Shown: positions 11,228 through 23,474 of the stretch, one piece after another
Numbering within the stretch: position 1 is the first letter of the stretch
Layout of the letters: every line of letters begins with the position of its first letter
Source: Epiperipatus broadwayi
Lineage: Eukaryota; Onychophora; Udeonychophora; Euonychophora; Peripatidae
DNA length: 64,000 nt
Reading direction: 5' to 3'
Assembly (NCBI GenBank): GCA_028023455.1
Contig: JAQFVV010000031.1
Span: 4,218,001-4,282,000 of the forward strand
Made by a program: the position numbers and the translations under genes
The notes under the pieces: generated by a model
What the model was told of the DNA's origin: nothing
Databases searched by the model: none
The model's input: only the letters and a program-made list of their open reading frames with translations

Positions 11228-11709
11228 ATGTGATAATATGTTGGACTATTTCTATCATCTATCAATAATTGTTGAATGTATAGAAAAAAATTTAAACTTA
11301 TCAAATACAAACAATTTTGTTAGTAACAACAACACAGGTTAGTCATGACACATTTCGAGTTATATTAGTCTCCACTCTTCAGATATTGCTGGCCTGACCA
11401 GTGATGTATTAGCAAAGAAGTCAAATTTGCATCTTTAGATCCTCAAATTTAAGGCAAACACTCTTAACCAACAGCCTTAAATTCAAGGATCTAAAGGTGC
11501 AAATTCACTTCTTATGCTAGTACTGTCATTGGTCAGACTAGAAACATCTGAAGAGTGGAGACTACTACTACTTGAAACATTATTACTAACCTCTGTTGTT
11601 TATTTGTGTGTTATTACTAACAAAGTTGTTTGTATTTGAACAGTTTAAAATATTTTCTATACATTCAACATTTACTGATAGATGGAAATAGTCCAACATA
11701 TTATCACAT
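11228..11709. repeat. Long palindrome (foldback)
   Basis: Left arm 11228-11455 and right arm 11474-11709 are inverted copies of about 230 bp separated by an 18-bp spacer. They match strongly at the outer ends (ATGTGATAATATGTTGGACT), at CTGAAGAGTGGAGACTA, and at the inner ends (GGATCTAAAGRTGCAAAT). Read outward, each arm contains CTGAAGAG...TGAAA/CGAAA, which resembles a degraded hammerhead-like motif, but stem II does not pair convincingly. No ORF. Origin as a PLE-type palindrome is possible by analogy with other palindromes here. Confidence 0.8.
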
Positions 11710-13736
11710 CTAATATACCATCATCACAAACCTTCAGGCAAATGTTAGTCACCTAAGTTTGAATAAAATACTGTACTTCATTTTCTAGGACATGTAAATA
11801 GATTTTGTGTCGTATATTTTATTATTTTTTGTTTATCTTCAGTGGGTCTTTTTAGTCACTGCATTATTATCTGCTGATACATTTAAATAAAGGTTAATGT
11901 GTTGGTTGTTTTTTTGAGTGGGCTGAAAATAAAAATACTAAATTTATTTTAAATGATTTGTTGAACATTTCTTCATATTTCAGTTACACTTAAAACCTTT
12001 TTTTTTTTCATTAGGTAGAAGCAGCAATATTGTGTTAATGAAAAAATTCTTATTCTTTTAAATTTTTTTGGTGTTCTTTGAAAGTATGTCATTTGATCTA
12101 CATTAGAATGTGGAAATTGGTTACACATTGTATTTGAATATTAATGGATTAGTCAAGATGTGCAAAATCTTTTCACATATATATCCAGTTGGTCTTTTGG
12201 TAATTTTTTTTTGCCATGTCACAATATCTCGTGATTTCACAGCATGATAATTAGTTATTACAAATGATATTCAAAATCTATAGTTCAGATGACTTGTGAT
12301 GAGATTTAGATAAATTTTCTTTTAAGAGTGCTGGGAAAGTTAATTGAATTGCTAGAAGTCAAAATCAAGTCTGATTTCACAAATAAAGAAAAGATAATCT
12401 TCAATTGTTAATTATTACAGTACATTTAATATAATGTATACACAGTGGGTGAGGTGCCCTTATGCAAGCTAAATTTGTGCCCTTAGTCCCATGAACAGAG
12501 TCGATCTGAGGATAGTGTGGTGGCATGAGTGTATTTATCAAGGCCTCACATGTCCATGAATTAAATCCTTTACAAAAATAAATAAACATTTTATCACATG
12601 TTAAGTAAAATTATTCCTTTTTTTTTTGCCAAAAAAACTAATTTTTAGGCTCTCCAATGAATAACACATGCAAAGTAATACAATTGTAGTAGCACTGATT
12701 AGGGTTTATGTAGATTTTTCCATATGTATGTGTATATCTAAATGTTTTGCAATCTTTTTGTCATGCTAATATGAAAGCAGCATAGGTCAGAAATGATTCT
12801 CTTCATTAGCATTTTTATCTATCGAATCAATTCACAAAAAAATTAAATTAGGACATTAAAAGATTTGCAATAAAACATTGAAGAAAATAAAATATTTTTT
12901 GCATTATATGTACTTTATTTTTTCAAATATTGATTCAAAATCACATGTAATTTATAATAATTATTTATACAGTATAAGTATCAATTTGTGCCATTTTAAT
13001 ATATCTATATTTTTAATGAAGATATATTTTTAAAAATGTTTTTTTATTATATGAAAAAGATTCACCTCCCATCATTAGTTAATTAACGCAAAAAGAATTC
13101 TATATAAATTATATTTAACAAAAGAATAGAATATTTAAAATTTTAATTATTTACATATTAACTCTTGAGATTGGTGGTCATAATATAAATAATGATTTTA
13201 ACTAGGTCGAATCTAACCAATATATTTAGTTAAAAACAACTCATTTCATTCAGAATCTCATGCTTATGTTTTCTATTAACAAATATTATCTTCTCAAATA
13301 TTCATTCAATAATAGAATATTTACACTACTTCACAATTTAATTTTTTGTACATTATTTAAAAGCCATTAGCAAACCTTGCACTTTTTTTTGTTAAATGAT
13401 AATTATAATAACAAAAAATATATCAAAAAATTCATTTCTTCCACTAGAATAGATAAAGAATTTTGTTGGCACTTTCCCAATAGTGGTTTTAAGTAATGTT
13501 GTTTAGTTGTTGTAATCAACAGAATAGCATTAAACAATATTGTTTAAATAAAATGTATGCATTATTTTTTTTGAAAATTGTTTTTTACTAATTATTTTCT
13601 TTCAGTTTGGACCAGCATGTATTTGAATATTATGGATCACGAATTTTAGCTAAATAAAAAATTCAATGTCACTCTAAATCCAATGAAAAGTAGATTTAAA
13701 CGTAATTTGGAAATCTAAACATTTTTGTTTACATAT
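11710..13736. other. Intergenic AT-rich DNA with one SINE-like patch
   Basis: Mostly AT-rich sequence without identifiable genes. The GC-richer patch 12440-12570 contains GGATAGTGTGGTGGCATGAG and, about 50 bp on, GAATTAAATCC, a weak B-box look-alike. It may be a decayed tRNA-derived SINE, but this is weak. Confidence 0.35.
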
Positions 13737-13931
13737 AAATTCAAAATAAATACATACAAAATGTATAAAGAGAAAATCTTAGTTTAATACTTTAACAGTA
13801 TGGTGTGCTAAGCATGCTTTTGACTTCCTGGTAGTCATTCATAGCAATAGTTAGTCAAAAGTATGCTTAGCATATGTTAAAGTTTTAAACTAAGCTTTTC
13901 TTTATATACATTTTGTATTTATTTGAATTAG
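13737..13931. repeat. Compact hairpin, about 80-bp stem
   Basis: Left arm about 13737-13825 and right arm about 13853-13931 are inverted copies with a 27-bp loop. Matching landmarks are ATACAAAATGTATA against TATACATTTTGTAT and GCTAAGCATGCTTTTGACT against AGTCAAAAGTATGCTTAGC. Outer ends continue into AATAAATAC / GTATTTATT. It is either a foldback MITE or a hairpin source of small RNA; no function is implied by sequence. Confidence 0.8.
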
Positions 13932-13974
13932 TTTTCCAAGAAAAGTTTTGGTTCTCGTAGAATAGTTGCTAAAT

Positions 13975-15136
13975 CCCACTCGATGGCGCAGTTATCATGC
14001 TAAAATTATAAAATATGATCATTCACGGGCCATTAATTATAATCATTTTGATGTGTTTTTTGTAATGCGAAAATAAAAAAAAGAAAATTGTCTTTTTTAA
14101 ATATTACTTAATTTTAAATATTATTTTTTATTAACATATACAAATTAAATGATAATAATAAATGCAAAATAAAATAAACAAATTACAATTTGATTCGTCT
14201 TTTTTAGTTTTCTTTTTATTAGAAAAAATCAATTTTCTATCGGAGATTTTTTCTATCGAAGATTTTGTTTACCGCTAGTTTTTATTTCAAATAGAATGAT
14301 AACTAAAAGTAAAACTTGTTACGTTTAGGGTTAGGATTAGGGTTAGCTTTAGGATTAGGGTTAGTTTTAGGATTAGCTATAGGGTTAGTTTTAGGGTTAG
14401 GTTTACGGTTAAAATAAAAAATATCAAAATCATATTTTTGTAAATTTTTTTTACTAACATCTATAAAATAAATGATAACAATAAACGTAAACTATATTCA
14501 ACAAAGAATAACAGTAGTCTGAGAAAAGAAAGAAACTAAAACTTTTTTAAACAACGACAAATATATATATAAAATGTTTATAATATATGCTTTTTATGAC
14601 ATTTAAAAAAACAGTGTACAATTGTACTTTTCTTACTGGATATTTTTGTGTTAACGCTTTTTTTTATTTCAAAAATATACACACGCTACAATCTTAAAAT
14701 GTCTCGTGGAATGTTACGAACAGTACATTACTTGACTCGTTACCTAATTCCAAATAACTTTATACATGTATCTCGTCAACATTTACTACTTAAAACTTCC
14801 AATACATTACGGTGTAAAAAATCTGTTAATTATTACTTTACAAAATCTGAACATTTCAATACTTTAAAGTAAAAAAAAATCCAATGAAAATAACATTTCC
14901 ATCCAATTCAAAAAAACACACCCTCTCTCCAAGCCGTAATCATTTTATAAACTGTGCGAATTCGGAAAATGTATTTGCTGCGTAAAACATACATGCTGTA
15001 CTGCAACGCAACATAGCGGCCTGCAATCTGTAGCACAACAAAAAAGTTGTATTATAGAAAATACAGGTTCGAAGGTGTCAGCCGCGGAAATGGCATTTTT
15101 ATGTGTTTTAGCGCGAAAACAGCGCCATCCAGTGGG
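13975..15136. mobile_element. Candidate nonautonomous DNA element
   Basis: A 19-bp terminal inverted repeat, CCCACTCGATGGCGCAGTT at 13975-13993, matches 17 of 19 with the reverse complement of 15118-15136. TA lies next to both ends (TAAAT|CCCACT and AGTGGG|ATATA), so a TA-targeting (Tc1/mariner-like) MITE is possible. The interior holds telomere-like repeats, AT-rich sequence and a CpG-rich right part (14930-15130). Open frames at 14648-14872 (+) and 14945-15163 (-) give no recognisable protein. The single copy in this window leaves the boundary unproven. Confidence 0.4.
14324..14410 (+). repeat. Degenerate telomere-like (TTAGGG) repeat
   Basis: About 85 bp built from TTAGGG, TTAGGA and TTAGTTT/TTAGCTT variants with a rough 12-bp period (GGGTTAGTTTTA). 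It is too degenerate and too internal to be a telomere; interstitial repeats of this kind occur inside some transposons and at repair sites. Confidence 0.75.
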
Positions 15137-17301
15137 ATATATCTGCTCATCGACGACAACCAAAGTTTTTTAAAAGATTGAAGTTACATATAAATTATAA
15201 CAGTCAGGTGGAGACTCTTACTCTATCTGCCTACAGCATGCCACTAGGCTATTTGAATGTAGAAAATTTATATAGTCGGGAAATACACCTTGGGAAGATT
15301 CAACTTTCGACCTGATAGCCCTTGTCACTAGCTCAAGGAGTAGCAGTCTTATACATTTTTAAACGTATTTAAATTATATATTTGAAAATATTATTGATAA
15401 AAATAAAATAAATCACTGCAGTACTAATAGCACTAACATTCATTATGCACATATATAAAAAATTTGATTATTAACACTATTTTAGATTTAAATTGATATC
15501 TTTTTGTAATTTGCACAGATGGAAATATTATACAATTTAATATTTTATAATGTTAAGCATAGATAGACTACATAGAATATGCACTTAAAGACTTTAAAAA
15601 CATTTAACCTCAGGCTAAAAGTTTGCACTTAAACCAATGCTAGCTTCCTGATATGCAGACATAACCAATGCAACATGAAAATGTTAACATAAAACCATGC
15701 TGACAGGAATGTGCATCTGTAGCATGATCATATTAAAAAAAGTGATCCTCATCCAATACAGGAATGTGCATCTGTCTGGCAAAAGAATCGTATATAAAAA
15801 TATTGAGAAATGAAATGCTCCATATGGAGGGAGAGTAGTCATCACCATCTTATAATCTTTATCCATAGAGTGTAATAAATCACATGTTGGAGGGAATACC
15901 TTTCACCAATAACAACAAAATGGCTACACTTTTGTACCATGCATTCATTTGGGATCGATACCCTCTATGCTAATGTGCTTCATATTACATTGATATAAAA
16001 TGCCGTACATTCCACCACCAATCTCAATTTAACTACAAAACAAAGTCCAAAATTAACCCCACATAATCTAATCTAAACTTAACTCTATGCAGCCATCTAC
16101 ATTTCACTCTAAATTTAATAATTTAGTTAACTAAAATAGAAATGATTGATAGCAAACATTATACATAAAAAAGAAATATTAATAACTAATTTAGAGTTCT
16201 TTTGCTTGTCAGATAAGAGATTTATAATTTACGCTAGATTATAAAGTAAAAGTTTGTTTAGGATATCTATTAAAAGTTCATATTGATAAAAGTTTATACT
16301 TCCCAGGATAAGTCTTTATGAATCCTCTGGATTGCAGCAGGTTTATAGAAGTCCATCCTAATTCTCACATTTTGTGTAAATTGTTCTCTATGGAGATGAA
16401 AGTGTTGCTTGCCATACTTTCAGGAACTCATCAATAGGCTGCCTCAAACAAAGGAAACTAAATCTATTATAAGACACCTACATCATGGAGTCACAATACA
16501 GCTGCTGTTCATAGTAGATCAATAGTCAATCAATTGTTTTTCTTTTTATAGTATTAGGCCTCTCTTATCACTAAATTTTCGGATCAATCGCTCCCGACGT
16601 CGCTTCGATCTTATTGGCCACGGTTTTCCTTTCTGGCCATGTTCTTGTTGGTACCTGTATTAGTTAGTCTGTTCCAGAGTGGGAAACACCATAATCTTTT
16701 ATTTTTATCTCTTATCTGACGTTTCCATCATTTAAGTGCCCCAAGGGCTCGTTTGCTTTACATTTATTATATTCTAATAGAACAATCATTTTCATTCTAA
16801 GATTTAAACATAATTTTTTCTTGAATAGAAGCTAATGAATATTTTTCTTATTTTCTTTTACATTACTTTTTTAAAAAAAATACTAATCTTTATCTTTTTA
16901 CTTTGACTTTTAAATAATTATTTAATAGTTTTCCATCTGTGCAATTATATATATTAATTTAAATAATTTTATTAATTTTCTTTTCCTTTTTTAATATATC
17001 AATTTTAGTTGCCGATCTTTTTCCCCTTTTATTTTGATTTTAAAATAATGTAACAACATATGTATACCATTCCATAATTATATTATCGCAGCAAAATGGT
17101 ACTGGATCATTCAGTTTAACACAATGGTAGACTATATAATATTTAATACATTTCAAACAACTGTCATAAGACTGAATCAAAAAGTAATTCTCTTATATTT
17201 AAACAAAAAATGTTTGCAATTAAAATGTATTTCTAACTGTGGAGTGATTTGAAAATCTAAACATTTTTATTATCATATAAATTTTATTAATTATTGCAGC
17301 A
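15137..17301. other. Intergenic; GC-richer islands
   Basis: No gene recognised. GC-richer segments stand out: 15195-15345 (contains GGTCGAAAGTTGAATC on the minus strand, faintly B-box-like) and 15660-15790 with a repeated AGGAATGTGCATCTGT (about 15707 and 15763). A third, 16585-16755, is CpG-rich, with CCCGACGTCGCTTCGATC and CTGACGTTTCC. The third could be a retroelement 5' UTR or a promoter, but no adjacent ORF supports either. Confidence 0.35.
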
Positions 17302-17429
17302 ATTTCATGCCCTCCTGAAGAAGCACCTTTGTGCCCCACAGAACAACAAATGGCAGTCCTGTGTAAACAATTTGAACAAAAGTTACATTTAAAAATGGAA
17401 CAGACAAAATTGTATAAAATGAAATTATA
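17302..17429 (+). CDS. Possible exon of an unknown gene
   Basis: After a consensus acceptor (AATTATTGCAG) a frame reads ISCPPEEAPLCPTEQQMAVL, then CKQFEQKLHLKMEQTKLYK, to TAG at 17427-17429. Residue choice (Pro/Glu/Gln/Lys) is unlike translated AT noise, and local GC is higher than the flanks. I do not recognise the protein, and a decayed transposon is equally possible. Confidence 0.22.
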
Positions 17430-18555
17430 GAAAAATGAATTTTCTATTTAACTCACAAATTTTTTTTATGAAGAGTTAAAAAAAAATCCAGATTAGAATC
17501 ATTTTACATCCTAAAAAATTAGTAGTCTTATGCATCATCATTTCATATAAAAGATATAATTCTGAGATAAAATGATTAAAGAAATGGCTTTGACATTGTC
17601 TGGGTTAAACAGATATATGGAGTTGGGGTTTAAGTTCCAACAGATTCATTTTGGGTGCTCGATGAAAAAAAGTTGAACTTCAAGAAAGAAGTTATACGGA
17701 ATATTTTCTAATAGTGCTTTAGCAAGAGATGTGACTGATCTGAAAAGAGAAAGCTTAAAACAAAACAGAGAATGAAAATTAATAATAGAATGATCTTTGA
17801 TTTTACTAGTAAAACGAAGAAAGTCAACTTTTGTCCGGACTGTTCATTTAAAGTCATATTTACACATTATTAGTTTTATTGAAAGGTTATGAAATAGGAA
17901 GAGCTCCTCTCAGATATAATTTATCACGTCTAAATATTTATATTTTCCATCTGATAATTATTTAAGATTAAGACATTAAATGTATTTATTTAATAGATAA
18001 AAATAATATTTCCATTTTTTTTACATTTAACAAGTTTTTTTTTTTTTTTTAGTCCTTGATCTTTATTTAACATTAGTCTTATCCAAGTTTTATATTTAAT
18101 GAATATGAGCTGCAGACAAATAAAAAATTAGTGAACAATTTTGAGTGAGAGTCTTTTTTTTTTTTGCATGTTTAAATTATTAGAATCTTTGTGTTTATGA
18201 ATCAATTGATAACACCTAAATAACAGTTGAGAATAAAAAAGGCCTGAATTTAAAAAAATCTGAGTGTAGAATAAAGTGAAGCTAACCTGTGTTTACTCTC
18301 CTCCATCATCTTACTAAAACACTGGGCACAAAAAACACATAAAATAGATCAACATACTGATTTAATCAATGTTTAATTAAATTAACCAAATAAATTTGTG
18401 ATAAAACCTGGTTGTCAACAGAAGTTTATTCATATTATACAACTTTTATATGATAATGAGAAACCATAATACTGATAATGGAGAGTCAGACATTTTCAAA
18501 TGAAAACTACTATGTTTTCCATTTATGACTTGTCTTTGAAAACATATCCAAAAAA
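17430..18555. other. Intergenic AT-rich DNA
   Basis: No recognisable features apart from poly-T runs (about 18037 and 18154). Part may be decayed 5' sequence of the LINE fragment that follows. Confidence 0.35.
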
Positions 18556-19060
18556 TAACTAGGTTTAATGGTGGCATTTTAAATTTAAATTGATTAAAAA
18601 CAAAAACTTTGGTATACTTGTGTCATTTTTTCCAATTCAAAGTATAATCTAATGTATGTTCTTAATATTTTGACTGCAACATCTAAAGTCTTTGATTTAG
18701 CAATTAATGTCAAAAAACAACATAAATGTTTTGATAATTTTTGAATAGAAAGATCAATTCAAATGCTGAAATGCAGCACAAATTCCAGTGAACTAGAGTA
18801 ATAAATTACTTCAAATTAAATTAGACATGTATGGAAAATAATATCTAAATTTTTTGTATGGAAGTGAAATATGGATTTCCAGTTTATAATATAAAAGCAC
18901 TTGAAAAATTTTATCTAAATAATATTTTGAAAATACAATGGCAAAATCATAAGACCAATCTGTATATTCTTTAGGTTAGTAAATTTATTATTGCAAAATC
19001 CCATATTTATTGGATTAGACATGTGAAATAAATAATATTTCTTTAAAAAATCTTACGATC
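18556..19060 (+). mobile_element. LINE RT C-terminal fragment, heavily decayed
   Basis: Broken plus-strand frames give NGGILNLN near 18565, TATSKVFDLAINVK near 18680, LYGSEIWIS near 18855 and KSHIYWIRHV near 19000. These are in the order seen after the YADD motif in the LINE at 49533-52570 (FxLNxL, FGLxIN, LxCGSxTWT). It is therefore a truncated, old copy of that family. No long open frame remains. Confidence 0.5.
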
Positions 19061-19865
19061 ATCTTGAATACAAAGCAGATAAAATATGACTAAACTTCTA
19101 AGGAGAACTATATATAAGCAAAGTATTTATCTTTCAGAAATTAAAGTATATTATGGGGAAAAAAATAAAAAACTTCACAAGATATTAAGTAAGTGGTCTA
19201 AGGTGATAAATGTGATAATGTTTGTCTTTCACAGATTGTATAACTCATTGTTTTCATTTTTTTTTTTTTTATGGAATTATAATGAGCATACTCTTTTTCA
19301 AGTACTACTAATGATAAAACAGGCAAAACTCTCCATATGAGAAATGGTAATCATGTGATGTTTACTACTAATGATAATAATAAATTATGATATACTTAAT
19401 TTTTCAAATAAAAAAATGATGAAAATTATTTGAAAATCACAGTTAACATCATTCTATTTGCCAAAACACTTGAGAACATTTAATTCATAATATAAAAATA
19501 AATTACACCAGAAAATTGAACAGAAATAATTATGGATAAAGTTAATGCAATGATCATAAATTATGCCAAAAAAAATTAAATTAAATAGATCACACTAAAA
19601 TGAAAATAATCAAATGTTATTGTAATGAAAAACAGTGGATATAAAACAATTCAGCAATAAAAAGTGAAATAAAAGAATATAACTTTTGGAATATATTCAA
19701 TGTAATAAATACCTTTTTATTTTCCAAACTGCATACATAGAAAGATTTTTAACTTAAGCTGAAAAAATTTGAATCTTAACTATTTATTCAATCATATGGT
19801 GAATGTTGTTTGATGTTATGAATTTAAATAATAAAGCAAAACAATTCTGCTTTAATTAATCAAAT
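19061..19865. other. Intergenic AT-rich DNA
   Basis: No identifiable gene. A phrase GCAAAACTCTCCATAT at about 19323 resembles the terminal repeat of the MITE at 55473-55680 and may be a solo remnant. Confidence 0.35.
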
Positions 19866-21791
19866 CAAGATCTTCTATCTTGCTCCTTAGCCAACTGATT
19901 CAGAAACATTTTGCTTTCCAATAAGAAATTCTTATGATTGGTCCAATTCTTCATTGCAGACCTTAATAAAGTAAAAATGGTATGTATAATATCAAACATA
20001 ATACTTAAGGCTTGAAACAAAAAATCATAAGTTTTGAAAACTGATTGAAATATCTGAAGTAAATACTTAGATAAAAAAATTACAAGTACAGAATAATGAT
20101 AAACATAGATTCAATATTCTTAGATGTATGACATTTCCTCATTAGTTGTAAAGGCTGTACAATGTTATGATGATTTGATTTTATCAATAACATTCATCCT
20201 CATCTGACTAATCCAAATTTTGAGACATCTTCCAGTTAAGAATAGCAAAATAACCATTTTTGATTAAAAATAGATGAAAGGTTATAATTGGATATCTGAA
20301 TAAAGTTAGAATATATTTGAAAAATCCTTTGCTAACTCAAAAAGTTGCATATCTCCATATTTTAATCCTAGAAAATAAGGTGATTTCTTTTTGGAAAGAT
20401 AAAAATAAATAAAGATTCTATAAAAAGAAAAACTTGGTGATAAAAAATGAGTGAGATATGCTTATTAAAGATCAGAATTTAAACAATAATATGTGACTAT
20501 CTAGAGTTAGAACTTTCATAGCCATACTAGTAAAATTATATTTCAAATTTGTAGTTACTACTCTTTTAATTAGTTTATGATTGCAGCACCTTTTTCCTGA
20601 ACAATGCTATGCTTATAGAGAAAATATGAGGTAAATATACCATCTTTAATCAATGCTTTTTATAAAAAAAATAAAAGATTCATTAGTAGCCAATTATAAA
20701 TGACTATTCTTGAGAAGAAAAATGTTTGTGGTGATTATATAAAACAATATGTCCATATATATTGCATGTTAATCCTTTAATCTGTTTATTTGACATTGTG
20801 CAATGCTTTGAACTTTTTCTGCAATAAAGTTCACTTTTTTTGAAAAACATAAATACTTTACCTAATTATTGCTGTCCATTGTATTCTTTCCTCAGCTATA
20901 TTGTTCCAATTAAAATAATCTTTATAACACAAAAATTCACCTCTCCCCTCAAAAAAAAACATGTTGCGAGTTTACCATAAAATACTTTTTTAGAATGTGC
21001 TAGCCATTTATTTCACAACCCCCATTCAATGAATACGTATAATCAATAGTAGTAAAATATCCTGCAAATTGAAGAATACACAGATTGACCTTATGATCTT
21101 ACCATTGTGTTTTTAAAATTTTATGAATTTTTTCTAGTTTTTATTTCACTGATAGGGAGTGCATGTCTCATTTCCATATAATGAATCGTGAAAAATAAGC
21201 TTTATATACAAATAATTTAATTCTGATAGTTATATTATTACAACAAAGTATTCAATCTTTTAACTATAATTGCAGCAGCAACATAGTGAAGTCAGCATTG
21301 CGTTTCAACATCCAAGTCTATTTTTCTATCTAAAAAGCTACCCAGTGACAAAAAACAAGTTTTCTTTTAACATTAGTTACTAAACCAAAGTCTTTCTGGT
21401 TGCATACAAAACATCAAGATCATTCTTTAAATCATCTTTTAAATTGGAAAGAATAACACAATTATCAGCTTCTTATAAATCTAGAAATCATTTTTGATTT
21501 AAATTAAAATGTTTATCAAAACTGCATATCACATTTTAACACATTTCATGAAGCCATATATAAATTATTCCATAGATGAGGGGTCCCCAATCTTTTTGCA
21601 CTTAAAAGCACATTCTATAATACCAGCCAGGCAGTGGCCACCATTTATTTTTTCAATGTAAATTTATAGTTGGATATTGTTAATAATACACATAATGTAC
21701 AAAAAAATATTTATTTCAAAAATAAAATTTTAACATATAATTAATGTTTATGTTTTTATGTAGACTTGTAATATTACATATAATTTAGTAA

Positions 21792-21986
21792 TTACTGCAC
21801 GTCATTGGCAATTGCTTCATAATTAGAGGAGTATGATGATATTCCTGCACGTAAGCAGTCATCAAGATGTTTGTCACTCAGTCGAGATCTGTATTTTGAT
21901 TTTATGATATTCATGGTTGAAAACAATGATTCACATAAGCATGTGGATCCAAAAAATGATTTTATTTTGTATGATGCTCTTTTCAA
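21792..21986 (-). pseudogene. hAT C-terminal dimerisation domain
   Basis: Frame reading FFGSTCLCESLFSTMNIIKS then KYRSRLSDKHLDDCLRAG, the standard C-terminal STYxCExxFSxMxxIKSKxRSRLSDxHLxDxLR signature of GTF2IRD2/ZBED-type hAT proteins. It terminates about 210 bp inside the left end of the element, as expected for a minus-strand gene. Confidence 0.9.
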
Positions 21987-22379
21987 AAATGGAATTTATT
22001 TCTGTCAACTATATTCCAGAAGTTTTTATCTGATACATTGGATTTTAGGACAATGTCATTCTGAAGATCCAAAATTTCTAATTCCAGTTCTTCTGACCTA
22101 ACTTGAACAAGCTCTGCAATTTGTGCAGCTATTTCAGTTACATTTACTCGGCAAGTAAAAGAATTGACAAAAAGGTGACCATTGGCTCAATGATATTAAA
22201 CTGTTGAAATTATTTTTCAAACTGGTTTTGAAGTAATTGAAGACTAACAATAAGTGATGAAAAGCCAATTTCAGTGTTGCCTATCATTTTTTCCATATTT
22301 GGAAAATGTACAAGTTTCTTCATTTGCAGATGTGATATCCACAAAACCAGTTTGGCTTTAAATGACTTTACAGATCCTA

Positions 22380-23474
22380 TCATTGTAGATATATGTAAGT
22401 TTCCCCCCTGCAGCTGCAGTTTGAATGATTCAATTTTTCCATTATATATGTGATGAAACCCAAATCCATAAGCCAGGAAGAGTTCGATAAGTCAACAAAA
22501 TTTTGATTTTTAGAATTGAGATAATTTTTTATTTCTTCAACTATATTGACAAATCTTGAAAGAGTTTTATCCTTACTAAGCCAACGTACTCCACTATGAA
22601 GTATAAGATCCGGTTCTTCAGAATTTTCCAATAGTCTTTTAAAAGGCGGTGTTGTAAAGGGGCTGCTCATATAAGGTTCACTATTATAATAACTACTTTC
22701 ATAACATGTCCAAAGGGGAATAACCTATCACATAAAACTTCCTGGTGGATAATTCAATGGTAAGATATAAAGTTAGGAAATGATTTGTCTTTCTTGCAGT
22801 GGGCGATAAATCCATTGACATTACCAACCATTGCTGGTGCTCCATTAGTGGTTATCGCCGACAGCTTGTGCAAAGGCATATCTATTGATTTTGCGTATGT
22901 TAAGGATATGTTGTAAATATCTTCGCCAGTTGTTCGGCCTTTCATTGGTAATATTTTAGTAATTGTTCTTTTACATTAAAATCACTAAATATCATTCTCA
23001 CTATAACTGCTACCTGTGCTGTGTCTGTTATGTTTGTAGACTTGTCAAATTGTAGTAAGAACCATTCACATATCTCCAGATCACTCTTTAATTGAGTTTG
23101 CAAGTCTTCTGAAATGTTGGGTATTCTTCTTGAGACAATATTATCAGACAACTGTAAGTCTTGTATTGTTGACATAATCTCATGTTTGTTGGAATCGGCA
23201 CCAATCAGAAATGCTTCTTGGAAAGGCTTTTTCTTCTTTGCGAGCATGTGAGAAATTTTGATAGAAGCAATAGTGGCATTTTTAGATTTTCCACAGGCCT
23301 AGTGAAAACTGACTGTTGGGCAGACAGGTTCAATTTTAGTTGAGATATTTTCTTCTTTCTTAATTCAGATTTAAGTGGATAGCTGGTGTTAAAAGTGGAA
23401 GGGGTTGTCTGGAAGTAACATTCAATATTATGTTTTTTCGCCATTGCAACACTACTGCCACACGACAAACACAT
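22380..23474 (-). pseudogene. hAT transposase N-terminal and central parts
   Basis: Reading down the minus strand: MAKKHNIECYFQTTPSTFNT (start region), then IVSRRIPNISEDLQTQLKSD and CEWFLLQFDKSTNITDTAQ (the family has FDESTDxTDTAQ, so D/E changes are present). Next is KSIDMPLHKLSAITTNGAPA followed by MVGNVNGFIAHCKK, where the family has TTDGAPAM with Asp as a catalytic residue; here it is Asn. After a gap comes LILHSGVRWLSKDKTLSRF, the conserved HxxVRWLSxG block. At least three frameshifts and loss of acidic residues show it is inactive. Confidence 0.88.

Noticed and set aside
14324-14410. True telomere end
   Set aside because: Repeats are degenerate, short and internal with normal sequence on both sides.
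21871-22101. 76-codon plus-strand frame
   Set aside because: Antisense of the hAT dimerisation domain at 21986-21792.
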